From: Acidimicrobiales bacterium
Lineage (GTDB): Bacteria; Actinomycetota; Acidimicrobiia; Acidimicrobiales; Ilumatobacteraceae
NCBI GenBank assembly: GCA_030830415.1
Contig: JAURNB010000080.1
Coordinates: 1 to 16,891, forward strand
Reading direction: 5' to 3'
Length of the DNA: 16,891 nucleotides
Below, in pieces: positions 1 through 6,566 of this stretch. The translations under genes were made by a program, and so were the position numbers. Numbering within the stretch: position 1 is the first letter of the stretch; the number at the start of each line of letters is the position of its first letter. The notes under the pieces were generated by a model. That model was given only the letters and a program-made list of their open reading frames with translations, did no database searches and was not told the origin of the DNA.

Positions 1-2
1 CA

Positions 3-47
3 AAGGTGAGTTCTGGCGAAGCACTCTGGCAGGTGCAGAACACATAG
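3..47 (+). CDS. Possible C-terminal tail of an upstream gene (partial)
   Basis: The third frame is open from the window edge to a TAG at 45-47 and would encode fourteen residues ending in ALWQVQNT. It stops just before the selD promoter, which is where an upstream plus-strand gene would be expected to end. The fragment is too short to assign to a family, and the frame continuous with selD is also open here, so this is only a possible gene end. Confidence 0.25.
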   Translation, partial: KVSSGEALWQVQNT

Positions 48-55
48 GGCTCTAC

Positions 56-61
56 TACTCT
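56..61 (+). promoter_or_regulatory. Likely -10 box of a leaderless selD promoter
   Basis: The hexamer TACTCT fits TANNNT and is followed by six bases and then the ATG at 68. This spacing puts the predicted transcription start on the start codon. The same arrangement recurs before at least six other genes here. No clear -35 element is visible. Confidence 0.5.
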
Positions 62-67
62 TTGCCT

Positions 68-1078
68 ATGGCTTATCGCGGAACTCCGATTCGATTAACG
101 GAATGGACCAGCTGTGGTGGCTGTGCAGCAAAGTGGGGAGCTTCACTTCTGTCTGAACTCGTGGCCGAGATGCCAGGTTCACTCGATAAGTCGTTGCTGG
201 TTGGCTTGGCGCCATTCGACGATGCAGCGGTGTATCAAGTGAGCCCCGATGTAGCGCTGGTGAGCACCACCGACTTCTTTCCGCCTCTTGTTGACGACCC
301 AGAAGATTTTGGGGCAATTGCTGCAGCAAATGCATGCAGTGACGTTTTCGCCATGGGTGCTCATGTGGTGATGGCCATCAACGTGGCTGCTTTCCCCGAG
401 CATTTTCCGCACGACGCAATTTCTGCCATTTTTGGTGCAGCGAGCAAGGTGGTTACTGAAGCGGGTGGAACCATCGCAGGTGGGCACACCATTCGCAACC
501 CCGAACCTATTTTCGGATTAGCCGTACAAGGTGTGGTGCACCCCTCAAAAATTTGGCGCAAAGGTGGTTCTCAGCCTGGTGACGTAGTGATGATGTCGAA
601 ACCCATTGGCACTGCACTTGCTCTTGCTGGAGGGTGTGCAACCGATCAGCGCGCAGCAATTAACGGCATGCGTACGTTGAATCGCCGTGCAGCTGAACAA
701 CTGCGTGAACTTGGCGACGATGTGCATGCAGTTACCGACGTCACCGGATACGGCTTGGCTGGACATGGTTGGGAAGTCGCAGAGCGTGGTGGTGTGCGTT
801 TGCATATCGATGCTCAAAATATTGTTGCTTACCCTGGCGCATTGAAGGCTGCCACTGAAGGCATGCGCACTGGTGGCGACCCTCGCAATCGCACGTATGT
901 GGAAGGTCACTGCATCATTTCTGCTTCCGATGCTCATGCGGCCTTGTGTTTCGACCCGCAAACGTCAGGTGGATTGTTGGCTGTTGTTCCGCAACACAGA
1001 CAACAGCAACTGCTCGACCTTGGGTGGTGGCACACTGGCCGTATAGAAGCCGGTGCTCCTGGCATCGTCATTGAGTGA
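68..1078 (+). CDS. selD: Selenide, water dikinase (SelD)
   Basis: SelD makes selenophosphate from selenide and ATP, the selenium donor for selenocysteine and for tRNA 2-selenouridine. The product is about 336 residues, normal for the family. The N-terminus has C-A-A-K at residues 19-22, matching the catalytic Cys (C17) and Lys (K20) of the E. coli enzyme, so this is a Cys form and not a Sec form. Further family motifs are DDAAV, the TTDFF metal/ATP-binding segment, GGHTI and the C-terminal FDPQTSGGLL. ATG 68 is preferred over TTG 62 because a TANNNT box ends six bases before it. The gene ends in a GTGA overlap with rnhB, so the two are probably translated together. No other selenium gene is visible in the window, so the selenophosphate user must lie elsewhere. 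Confidence 0.95.
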   Translation: MAYRGTPIRLTEWTSCGGCAAKWGASLLSELVAEMPGSLDKSLLVGLAPFDDAAVYQVSPDVALVSTTDFFPPLVDDPEDFGAIAAANACSDVFAMGAHVVMAINVAAFPEHFPHDAISAIFGAASKVVTEAGGTIAGGHTIRNPEPIFGLAVQGVVHPSKIWRKGGSQPGDVVMMSKPIGTALALAGGCATDQRAAINGMRTLNRRAAEQLRELGDDVHAVTDVTGYGLAGHGWEVAERGGVRLHIDAQNIVAYPGALKAATEGMRTGGDPRNRTYVEGHCIISASDAHAALCFDPQTSGGLLAVVPQHRQQQLLDLGWWHTGRIEAGAPGIVIE

Positions 1079-1731
1079 GCATGTCGCCACGCACGCCACG
1101 CTTGGCGCCTACTTTGCAATGGGAAGACGAACTGCGTGCGCAAGGCGCACAAGTTGTTGCAGGCATCGATGAAGTGGGGAAGGGCTCATGGGCAGGGCCA
1201 CTAGTTGTGGGCATTGCCATTGTGAACAATGAAAAGTTCGCTGTGGAAGACCTTGTTGCGCGCGATTCAAAAATATTGAGTGAGAAAAAGCGCGAAGAGC
1301 TCTTCGACACGGTCGTTGCGCAATGCAGCGATTGGTCACTTGGCATTGTGGAAGCTTCTGAGTGTGATGCGCTGGGAATGAGCGCGGCACAACGTTTAGC
1401 AACCAAACGAGCGCTTGATGCGTTGACGATCACACCCGATGCAGTGATTGCCGATGGCAAGTGGGATTTTGTTTCACCACTCGTGCCGCGCGTGATGATG
1501 GAAGTGAAAGCCGATACAGTATCGGCATCGGTTGCCGCTGCGTCGGTGCTTGCCAAGGTCTCGCGAGATCGCATGATGCGTAAATATGCAGTGCAGTATC
1601 CGTATTGGAACTTCGAAGGAAGTAAGGGCTACCCGTGCCCAAAGCAGCGTGCTGGCTTACGTGAACATGGAGTAACGCCGCTGCATCGCGTGTCGTGGGC
1701 GTTTATGGAAAATTTAGGCTTAACGAAGTAG
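1075..1731 (+). CDS. rnhB: Ribonuclease HII
   Basis: RNase HII cuts the RNA strand of RNA-DNA hybrids and starts removal of single ribonucleotides misincorporated into DNA. The 218-residue product has the signature GIDEVGKG at residues 30-37 with D32 and E33, then DSKILSEKKRE, a third acidic residue D127 (ADGKWDF), and D147 in KADTVSASVAAAS. These are the four metal-binding carboxylates of the family. Lys replaces the more common Arg in the DEVGRG signature. The GTG start overlaps the selD stop by 4 nt; an ATG six bases downstream (1081) is an alternative and would remove two residues. It converges with the acyl-CoA dehydrogenase gene, with 7 nt between the two stop codons. Confidence 0.95.
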   Translation: MSMSPRTPRLAPTLQWEDELRAQGAQVVAGIDEVGKGSWAGPLVVGIAIVNNEKFAVEDLVARDSKILSEKKREELFDTVVAQCSDWSLGIVEASECDALGMSAAQRLATKRALDALTITPDAVIADGKWDFVSPLVPRVMMEVKADTVSASVAAASVLAKVSRDRMMRKYAVQYPYWNFEGSKGYPCPKQRAGLREHGVTPLHRVSWAFMENLGLTK

Positions 1732-1745
1732 CGAGAAATTACTTC
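1725..1745. other. Small inverted repeat between convergent genes
   Basis: GAAGTA (1725-1730) and TACTTC (1740-1745) form a perfect 6-bp inverted repeat with a 9-base loop. It spans the two stop codons of rnhB and the acyl-CoA dehydrogenase. A bidirectional transcription-end signal is possible from position, but the stem is short, not GC-rich, and has no U-run, so chance is a fair alternative. Confidence 0.25.
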
Positions 1746-2995
1746 TGCAAATCGCGGAATGACGACTTCGAGTCGATTCCGGTGTCTTTGGGCAAGCCAA
1801 GTACACGTTCGCCCACAATGTTGCGCATCACTTCGTCACTACCGCCTGCAATGCGCAAGCCAGGTGTGCCGAGCACCAACTGGTTCCAGGCGTAGGTGCC
1901 CCACTCGCCGGTGTCGGCTTGGAGGCGTGGTCCTAAAACTTCTGCAAGAAACGCGCCGAGACGGAGTTGGTTGTCGGTGAGAGCCATTTTGGCAATAGAC
2001 ATTTCGGGGCCAGGTGTTTGGCCAGAACGAATTTTGTCGAGTGCACGCTGGTTGTTGTACGAAGCAACGCGGTAGCGAATAACGAGGTCGGCAAGTTTGT
2101 TGCGCACAATGAGGTCTTTGTCGAGACCGTAGTGACGCACCATGCCGAACACGCGCGTGAGAACGCTGTCGCCTCCGCTGCCGCCACCAATTGCTGCGCG
2201 TTCGTTCATCAGCGTGGTGAGTGCAACGTTCCAGCCGTTGTTCACATCGCCAAGGCGGTGATCGTCACGTACACGCACTTCGGTGAAGAACACTTCGTTG
2301 AAGCTTGCGCCACCTGTCATTTGGCGCAGTGGACGAATTTCGACACCCGGTGCTTTCATGTCGACAATGAAACCGGTGAGTCCTTTGTGCTTGGGCAAGT
2401 CGGCGTCGGTGCGGCAAATGATTTCGCCAATATCGCTGAAGTGTGCGCCAGAGGTCCACACTTTTTGCCCCGTGATGACCCACTCATCGCCATCGCGTTC
2501 TGCTTTGGTTTGTAACGATGCGAGGTCGCTACCCGCGCCTGGTTCGGAAAAGAGTTGGCAACCAACGATGTCGGCGCGCCACATTTTGGTGAGGTACGCA
2601 TCTTTTGCCAATGTGCTTGCGTGCGCCAAAATGGTCGGAGCAACCATGCCAAGACCAATGGAGAAAAAACCTTGGTTAGGAATTTTGTATTCGCCCTCAA
2701 TACGTGCAAAGGCGCGATCGTAAGCTGCAGGAAGTGCACTGCCGCCGTATTCTGAGGGGCCACCTACCCAGCCAAAGCCGGCATCAAACTTTTTGCGGCG
2801 CCAGTCTTTTGCTTCCTCAAGCAGTACGAGTTCTTGCTCGCGCGTGCGCTCTTCAAACACGTTGACTTTGTCGGAACCCTCGCCCCACACAAATGTTTTC
2901 TCTGCTTCGCGACGCTCTGCATTGGCATCGAGAAATGCTCGTGCTGCTGTGGTGAACTCGTCAAGTGACATATTGGCTGACAGACCGTTGGACAT
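1739..2995 (-). CDS. Acyl-CoA dehydrogenase (FadE type)
   Basis: A 418-residue FAD-dependent acyl-CoA dehydrogenase that would oxidise an acyl-CoA thioester to the 2,3-enoyl-CoA and pass electrons to electron-transfer flavoprotein. The central segment CQLFSEPGAGSDLASLQTKA (146-165) is the flavin/substrate-binding signature. The C-terminus has GGSDEVMRNIVGERVLGLP (384-402). The usual catalytic Glu just before this (YEGT in medium-chain enzymes) is replaced by AGGS. E265 in LMNERAAIG stands where isovaleryl-CoA and long-chain dehydrogenases carry their catalytic base, so it probably does this job. The ATG is preceded by a good Shine-Dalgarno stretch (GGGGGA), unlike most genes here. The substrate cannot be told from sequence; steroid side-chain, branched-chain and ordinary fatty acyl-CoAs are all possible. 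It appears to be transcribed alone. Confidence 0.93.
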   Translation of the reverse strand: MSNGLSANMSLDEFTTAARAFLDANAERREAEKTFVWGEGSDKVNVFEERTREQELVLLEEAKDWRRKKFDAGFGWVGGPSEYGGSALPAAYDRAFARIEGEYKIPNQGFFSIGLGMVAPTILAHASTLAKDAYLTKMWRADIVGCQLFSEPGAGSDLASLQTKAERDGDEWVITGQKVWTSGAHFSDIGEIICRTDADLPKHKGLTGFIVDMKAPGVEIRPLRQMTGGASFNEVFFTEVRVRDDHRLGDVNNGWNVALTTLMNERAAIGGGSGGDSVLTRVFGMVRHYGLDKDLIVRNKLADLVIRYRVASYNNQRALDKIRSGQTPGPEMSIAKMALTDNQLRLGAFLAEVLGPRLQADTGEWGTYAWNQLVLGTPGLRIAGGSDEVMRNIVGERVLGLPKDTGIDSKSSFRDLQK

Positions 2996-3023
2996 CTTTT
3001 CCCCCTATTGGCTCCTCAAATTA
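2996..3023 (-). promoter_or_regulatory. Promoter -10 and Shine-Dalgarno of the acyl-CoA dehydrogenase
   Basis: On the minus strand a TAATTT hexamer (3023-3018) is followed by a short leader containing AGGGGGAAAAG directly before the ATG. This is one of the few starts in the window with a clear purine-rich ribosome-binding site and a transcribed leader. It lies back to back with the plus-strand promoter at 3059. Confidence 0.45.
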
Positions 3024-3058
3024 TGGTGGAGAAATGCCAGCGATGCACTACGGCAGAC

Positions 3059-3064
3059 TATTGT
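3059..3064 (+). promoter_or_regulatory. Likely -10 box of a leaderless promoter for the Nfu-N-like gene
   Basis: TATTGT fits TANNNT and lies six bases before ATG 3071. It falls inside the open frame that extends upstream to TTG 3008, and so argues for the internal ATG as the true start. Confidence 0.5.
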
Positions 3065-3070
3065 TTGGGA

Positions 3071-3520
3071 ATGGGTCAGCCAGTAGCAGTTCTTGAAGGT
3101 CCCGCCGGCAAGTTGGGCATTGTCCGTTTCGAGGCAAATCGCAGTTTTACCGGAATGGGTCACGAGCGCTTCTCTAGCGCCGACCAAGCATTTGGCACCA
3201 AACCCGCAGCGGTGGTGGCAAGTCGACTTTTCGCCACGGGGCAAGTTGCCGGTGTGCACGTTTATGGCAACATCATCACGGTTGAACTGGCCAAAGGTGC
3301 AGGTGCCCAGGGTCTCAATGAAGTGGTGCGCGACCTGTACCAGTACTGGAAGCCAGGCATGGAGCCGCCTGCATTCGAAGACCTTGTTGCGCCAGAAGAA
3401 GAAGCGCCAAGCGGTGCTGCTGCAAGTGATGGCGGCCCAGCTCTGAGTGCTGCTGCACAACGTGTGCCAGCGCATCTCTTTGAGCGCAGTGCTGCTGCGC
3501 GTGCCCGTTTGGGTGCCTAA
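3071..3520 (+). CDS. Protein with Nfu/NifU N-terminal-like domain
   Basis: A 149-residue protein. About the first 100 residues resemble the Nfu/NifU N-terminal domain (PF08712-type): a strand-rich start, then F-T-G-M-G-H-E-R-F, a stretch matching the plA-xx-LF segment (VVASRLFATGQVAGVHVYG), and NIITVEL, the counterpart of the ITVTK strand. The C-terminal CxxC iron-sulfur scaffold domain of true Nfu proteins is absent. In its place is an acidic and alanine-rich tail with no recognisable fold. An iron-sulfur-related or scaffolding role is inferred from the domain only. The upstream TTG at 3008 would add a cysteine-containing segment (CQRC, YC), but the promoter box at 3059 falls inside that extension. 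The gene is divergent from the acyl-CoA dehydrogenase. Confidence 0.7.
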   Translation: MGQPVAVLEGPAGKLGIVRFEANRSFTGMGHERFSSADQAFGTKPAAVVASRLFATGQVAGVHVYGNIITVELAKGAGAQGLNEVVRDLYQYWKPGMEPPAFEDLVAPEEEAPSGAAASDGGPALSAAAQRVPAHLFERSAAARARLGA

Positions 3521-3574
3521 CAGTTTTTCTTTGCCAATTGTGCGTTAGGTAAAGCACGACTCGGAGAACTCTTC

Positions 3575-3580
3575 TAAGGT
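3575..3580 (+). promoter_or_regulatory. Likely -10 box of a leaderless promoter for the CarH-like gene
   Basis: TAAGGT (TANNNT) is followed by six bases and GTG 3587. An imperfect copy of the surrounding AGGT(C)AAAGC sequence occurs 30 bases upstream at 3545-3555 and may be an operator element. Confidence 0.5.
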
Positions 3581-3586
3581 CAAAGC

Positions 3587-4444
3587 GTGGTTGCCCAAAA
3601 AGTGCTTGTCGACAGTGCCCCTGCGCACGAGATCACCCTGCACGAAGCAGCCGAGATGCTCGATGTGCACTACATGACCGCGTATCGCTATGTGCGTTTG
3701 GGTCTTTTGCCCGCACACAAGGCCGCCGGAACATGGCGAGTTTTACTCCACGATCTACGTGCCTTCCAGGGGCAAAGTCCACAGCCCATAGACGCTGAAG
3801 CTTCGCTCAAAAAAAATGTGGTGTGGTGGGAACGACTCGAAGCGCGTTTGCTTGCTGGCGATGGCAGTGGCGCATGGGCCGTGGTTGAGGCTGCGCTGGT
3901 TGCTGGGGTGAGCCTGGAAGATATTTATACAAAAGTGATGAGCCCCGCGCTGGTGAGCATCGGTGAGCAGTGGGCACGAGGCGAGTTAGAGATCTATCGC
4001 GAGCATCAAGCCTCGGCCATTGTGGGGCGCATGATGGGTCGATTAGGGCCACGCTTCGTGGGTCGCGGGCGCACCAAGGGCTCCATTGTGGTAGGCGCTC
4101 CTCAAGGTGAGCACCACAGCCTTGTTGTGGCGATGGTGGCCGATCTTTTACGTCAACGTGGCTGGGAAGTCTTCGACCTAGGTGCAGATCTCCCCGCACA
4201 AACATTTATTGCTGCGGTCAATAACACCCCCGATGTTGTTGCCGCGTGTGTGAGCGTTACCTCGCCCACCGCCCGCGATGCAGCACGTGAGCTTGTTCTC
4301 TCATTGCGCACCTCTGTTGACGGTGGTGTACCTATCTATGTGGGTGGAGCAGCGGTGCTCTCGGCAGAAGATGCACAAGAACTTGGGGCCCACGGCTGGG
4401 CCAGCGATGTCAACGTTCTGGTGGAGTTGCTCGAGCAGGATTAA
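3587..4444 (+). CDS. CarH-like cobalamin-binding transcriptional regulator
   Basis: A 285-residue regulator in three parts. Residues 15-60 are a helix-turn-helix of MerR/excisionase type (HEAAEMLDVHYMTAYRYVRLG). Residues 75-160 form a helical cap. Residues 165-283 are a Rossmann-type B12-binding domain. The cap contains W129-x9-E139-H140, the signature of adenosylcobalamin photoreceptors of the CarH/LitR family. The B12-binding domain has E175-x-H177-S-L-V, where H177 would be the lower cobalt ligand; the usual final Gly of this motif is Val. The residue after the Trp, His in Thermus CarH and the upper ligand after illumination, is Ala130 here. Family members repress target genes in the dark and release DNA in light. 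It has its own leaderless start and ends 3 bp before the LexA box of imuA. A target in the neighbouring mutasome cassette is only suggested by position; carotenoid or photolyase genes elsewhere are equally possible. Confidence 0.85.
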   Translation: MVAQKVLVDSAPAHEITLHEAAEMLDVHYMTAYRYVRLGLLPAHKAAGTWRVLLHDLRAFQGQSPQPIDAEASLKKNVVWWERLEARLLAGDGSGAWAVVEAALVAGVSLEDIYTKVMSPALVSIGEQWARGELEIYREHQASAIVGRMMGRLGPRFVGRGRTKGSIVVGAPQGEHHSLVVAMVADLLRQRGWEVFDLGADLPAQTFIAAVNNTPDVVAACVSVTSPTARDAARELVLSLRTSVDGGVPIYVGGAAVLSAEDAQELGAHGWASDVNVLVELLEQD

Positions 4445-4447
4445 ATA

Positions 4448-4461
4448 CGAACAGGTGTTCG
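4448..4461 (+). promoter_or_regulatory. LexA (SOS) box upstream of imuA
   Basis: CGAACAGGTGTTCG matches the actinobacterial/Gram-positive LexA operator CGAAC-N4-GTTCG with both half-sites complete. It ends one base before the -10 hexamer, so bound LexA would block RNA polymerase. It starts three bases after the stop of the CarH-like gene. Confidence 0.9.
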
Positions 4462-4462
4462 C

Positions 4463-4468
4463 TACAGT
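4463..4468 (+). promoter_or_regulatory. -10 box of the leaderless imuA promoter
   Basis: TACAGT fits TANNNT, with six bases to GTG 4475. The predicted transcript begins at the start codon. Its -35 region would lie under or just upstream of the LexA box, within the end of the preceding gene. Confidence 0.65.
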
Positions 4469-4474
4469 GACAGC

Positions 4475-5137
4475 GTGTCGTCTCTGGAATTGGCTCGTGA
4501 GCAACTAGCCCAACAACTTTCTCATCATAAATATGGGCACCACGTGGTGTCGCTCGGTAAAGCATCTCTGCATGCACATCGCACCATTGCTGTTGCTGAG
4601 TCTTTTGCCGAAGTTCTGCAACAAGCACAACTTCCTCTCGGTTTGGTGCGCGGTCGTGTGTACCAGTGCACGGGCATTGCGCCTTTGTCACTTGCAGTAG
4701 CACTTGTGCAAAAAGCAACCGCAGAAGGTTCATGGGTGGGGTGGTGTGCAAATGAACATCTCAATTGGAGCGCAGCTCGTTATGCCGGGTGGTGTTTAGA
4801 ACGTGTGGTGCAAGTGTCGTGTGATGAACATTGGTGTGATGCAGTAGTGGCGCTCGCAAGTGGTGTTGAAGTTCTTGTTGTCAATATTCCATCGCACGTG
4901 TCGCCAAGTTCTGTGCGACGAACCATGTTGTCGGCAGCAGTGCAGCAGTGCGCAGTGGTTGCTCTCGGTTCAATGCACGGTGTGAGTGCCGATGTTGTTT
5001 TCACTGCAACTGGGCGTACATGGCTAAAAGAAAATGAGATGCAAGAGCAAGTGGCATTTGCCGCACAAGAACTATCTGTTCACGTTGGCGGACGTCGAGT
5101 GCCGAGTGAGCAGTGTTTTTCGTTGTTGGTGGGGTAG
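4475..5137 (+). CDS. imuA: ImuA-type mutasome protein (RecA-like fold, degenerate P-loop)
   Basis: A 220-residue protein resembling the short actinobacterial ImuA', an accessory factor of the ImuA-ImuB-DnaE2 mutasome that carries out damage-induced mutagenic translesion synthesis. The RecA-like core starts near residue 57 (GLVRGRVYQCTG). The place of the Walker A loop is G67-I-A-P-L-S, which lacks the GK[ST] needed for ATP binding; actinobacterial ImuA' proteins are known to be degenerate here. The C-terminus (VHVGGRRVPSEQCFSLLVG) matches the usual family end. The GTG start is set by the LexA box and -10 box directly upstream. imuB follows four bases after the stop with a GGGG-containing ribosome-binding site, so the two are one operon. 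The call rests on weak sequence similarity plus strong context. Confidence 0.82.
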   Translation: MSSLELAREQLAQQLSHHKYGHHVVSLGKASLHAHRTIAVAESFAEVLQQAQLPLGLVRGRVYQCTGIAPLSLAVALVQKATAEGSWVGWCANEHLNWSAARYAGWCLERVVQVSCDEHWCDAVVALASGVEVLVVNIPSHVSPSSVRRTMLSAAVQQCAVVALGSMHGVSADVVFTATGRTWLKENEMQEQVAFAAQELSVHVGGRRVPSEQCFSLLVG

Positions 5138-5141
5138 TGAA

Positions 5142-6554
5142 ATGAAGAACCATCATTCATATCGCGTTGCCATTGTGCGCGCAGTAGGTAGCGACGCCCG
5201 GCAACTCAATGCGTTGGCGCAAAGTATTACTGCTATTGCACCGCTCATTGAAATTGTCGACGATGAACATGTGCTTGTTCCGATGCGTGGCCCAACTCGA
5301 TACTTCGGTGGTGAAAAAGCAGTAGCGGAAAAGCTCTTTTCGTGCGCACCCGAGCATGTGGTGCTCACTATTGGTATTGCCGATGGGCGCCTTGCGGGGC
5401 TCATCGCGGCTCGTATGGCGCAGCCTTTATTTGTTGTTCCTGCAGGTGAAACAGCAGAGTTTTTGGCCGGTATCGACGTGCGGTACCTCGAAGAGTTCGC
5501 CGATGTATCTGCGCATACTTTGTCGCTACTTTTTCGCTTGGGGTTGTCGACGTGCGGAAAAGTTGCTGCAACGAGTAAGCAACTTCTCTCCGATCGATTT
5601 GGGCCCGATGGAAATATGTTGCACACGCTGTGCAACGGTGCCGACCTGCACCCTGCACTCACTGAAAAAATTCCTACCCTCTATTACGCCGAGGGTCATT
5701 ATGAAGACCCTCTTGTGCAAGTGGATGCTGTTTTTCTTGCCGCTCAACAACTCGTTGCGCCGCTCATGGCGCAGTTGCAAGGGGAGCATTTAGCAATGTG
5801 TCGTGTGGTAGTTACTCTCACCACCGAACACGATGACATCTCTGAACGAGTGTGGTACAGCGCAGCAGGTTTTCACGAACAAGGTCTTCTCGAGCGTGTG
5901 CGATGGCAAGTAACAACATGGCTCGAAGAATCATCAGGGCTCACTGCTGGGGTGCACAACATTGCAGTCAACGTGCAAAATACGGTACCTATTGGGCATG
6001 AGCAGCCACGTCTGTGGGGTGGTCGTAGTGAAAGCGATGCTGCAGCGCGTGTCGCTATTACCCGCGTGGCTGGTGTGGTGGGTCAAGACCACGTGTGTGT
6101 TCCCGAGTGGCGAGGTGGTCGCGACATTACGCGTGAGTACGAACTAGTTCCTGCACATCGTGTCGACCTTGCGCACTACGAATCCACTGTTCACCGTGTT
6201 ACCCCTGGCGCATTACGCCCTGCTGAGTGGAGTGGCGACATGGGGCAGCATGCGCCGATGCAAAATATTTTGCCGCCAGAAAAAATTGAAGTGCTCAATA
6301 ATCAATATGGCGCAGTCGAAGTAACGGGCCGCCATAGTGTGCGTTCAGAACCGCGGTATATACGGCGCAATGAACAACTCTTTTCTGTGCGTGCATGGCA
6401 TGGTCCGTGGCCCGTTGAAGAGCGCTGGTGGGACCCACTGCGCCAGCGGCGTGTGGTGCGCATGCAGTGCCTTGTTCACGACGGGAAACAAGAGCACGGG
6501 TGGTTGGTGTTGCTAGAGCACCGCACATGGTGGTTGGTTGCGGTGTATTCCTGA
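5142..6554 (+). CDS. imuB: ImuB, non-catalytic Y-family polymerase homologue, short N-terminus
   Basis: ImuB bridges the beta clamp, ImuA and DnaE2 in the mutasome. The 470-residue product has the family's palm segment with G-P-T-R-Y-F-G-G at 50-57, the thumb/HhH region, a little-finger domain, and the C-terminal W-H-G-P-W-P-V-E-E-R-W-W signature. Q288-P-R-L-W-G fits the beta-clamp-binding motif (QxxLW), at the same place as QLPLWG of mycobacterial ImuB. The DxD polymerase residues are absent, as expected for the family. Here the whole first strand of the palm and most of the fingers seem to be missing: the palm segment starts about 60 residues earlier than in typical homologues. ATG 5142 has GGGG seven bases upstream and follows the imuA stop. 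Starting at ATG 5034 would overlap imuA by about 100 bp with a sequence unlike ImuB. Confidence 0.88.
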   Translation: MKNHHSYRVAIVRAVGSDARQLNALAQSITAIAPLIEIVDDEHVLVPMRGPTRYFGGEKAVAEKLFSCAPEHVVLTIGIADGRLAGLIAARMAQPLFVVPAGETAEFLAGIDVRYLEEFADVSAHTLSLLFRLGLSTCGKVAATSKQLLSDRFGPDGNMLHTLCNGADLHPALTEKIPTLYYAEGHYEDPLVQVDAVFLAAQQLVAPLMAQLQGEHLAMCRVVVTLTTEHDDISERVWYSAAGFHEQGLLERVRWQVTTWLEESSGLTAGVHNIAVNVQNTVPIGHEQPRLWGGRSESDAAARVAITRVAGVVGQDHVCVPEWRGGRDITREYELVPAHRVDLAHYESTVHRVTPGALRPAEWSGDMGQHAPMQNILPPEKIEVLNNQYGAVEVTGRHSVRSEPRYIRRNEQLFSVRAWHGPWPVEERWWDPLRQRRVVRMQCLVHDGKQEHGWLVLLEHRTWWLVAVYS

Positions 6555-6566
6555 GAGACTCTAGGT

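Noticed and set aside
1..67. The frame of selD is open to the window edge, which could mean a fusion to an upstream domain.
   Set aside because: The extension is short, resembles no known SelD fusion partner, and contains a TANNNT box at the right distance from ATG 68. More sequence to the left would settle it.
1967..2515. A 182-residue plus-strand frame opposite the acyl-CoA dehydrogenase.
   Set aside because: It is antisense to a strongly conserved enzyme and its translation has no recognisable motif or start signal.
5034..5141. A longer imuB starting at ATG 5034.
   Set aside because: The added 36 residues are unlike any ImuB N-terminus and overlap the conserved end of imuA in another frame. 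ATG 5142 has a ribosome-binding site and follows the imuA stop.
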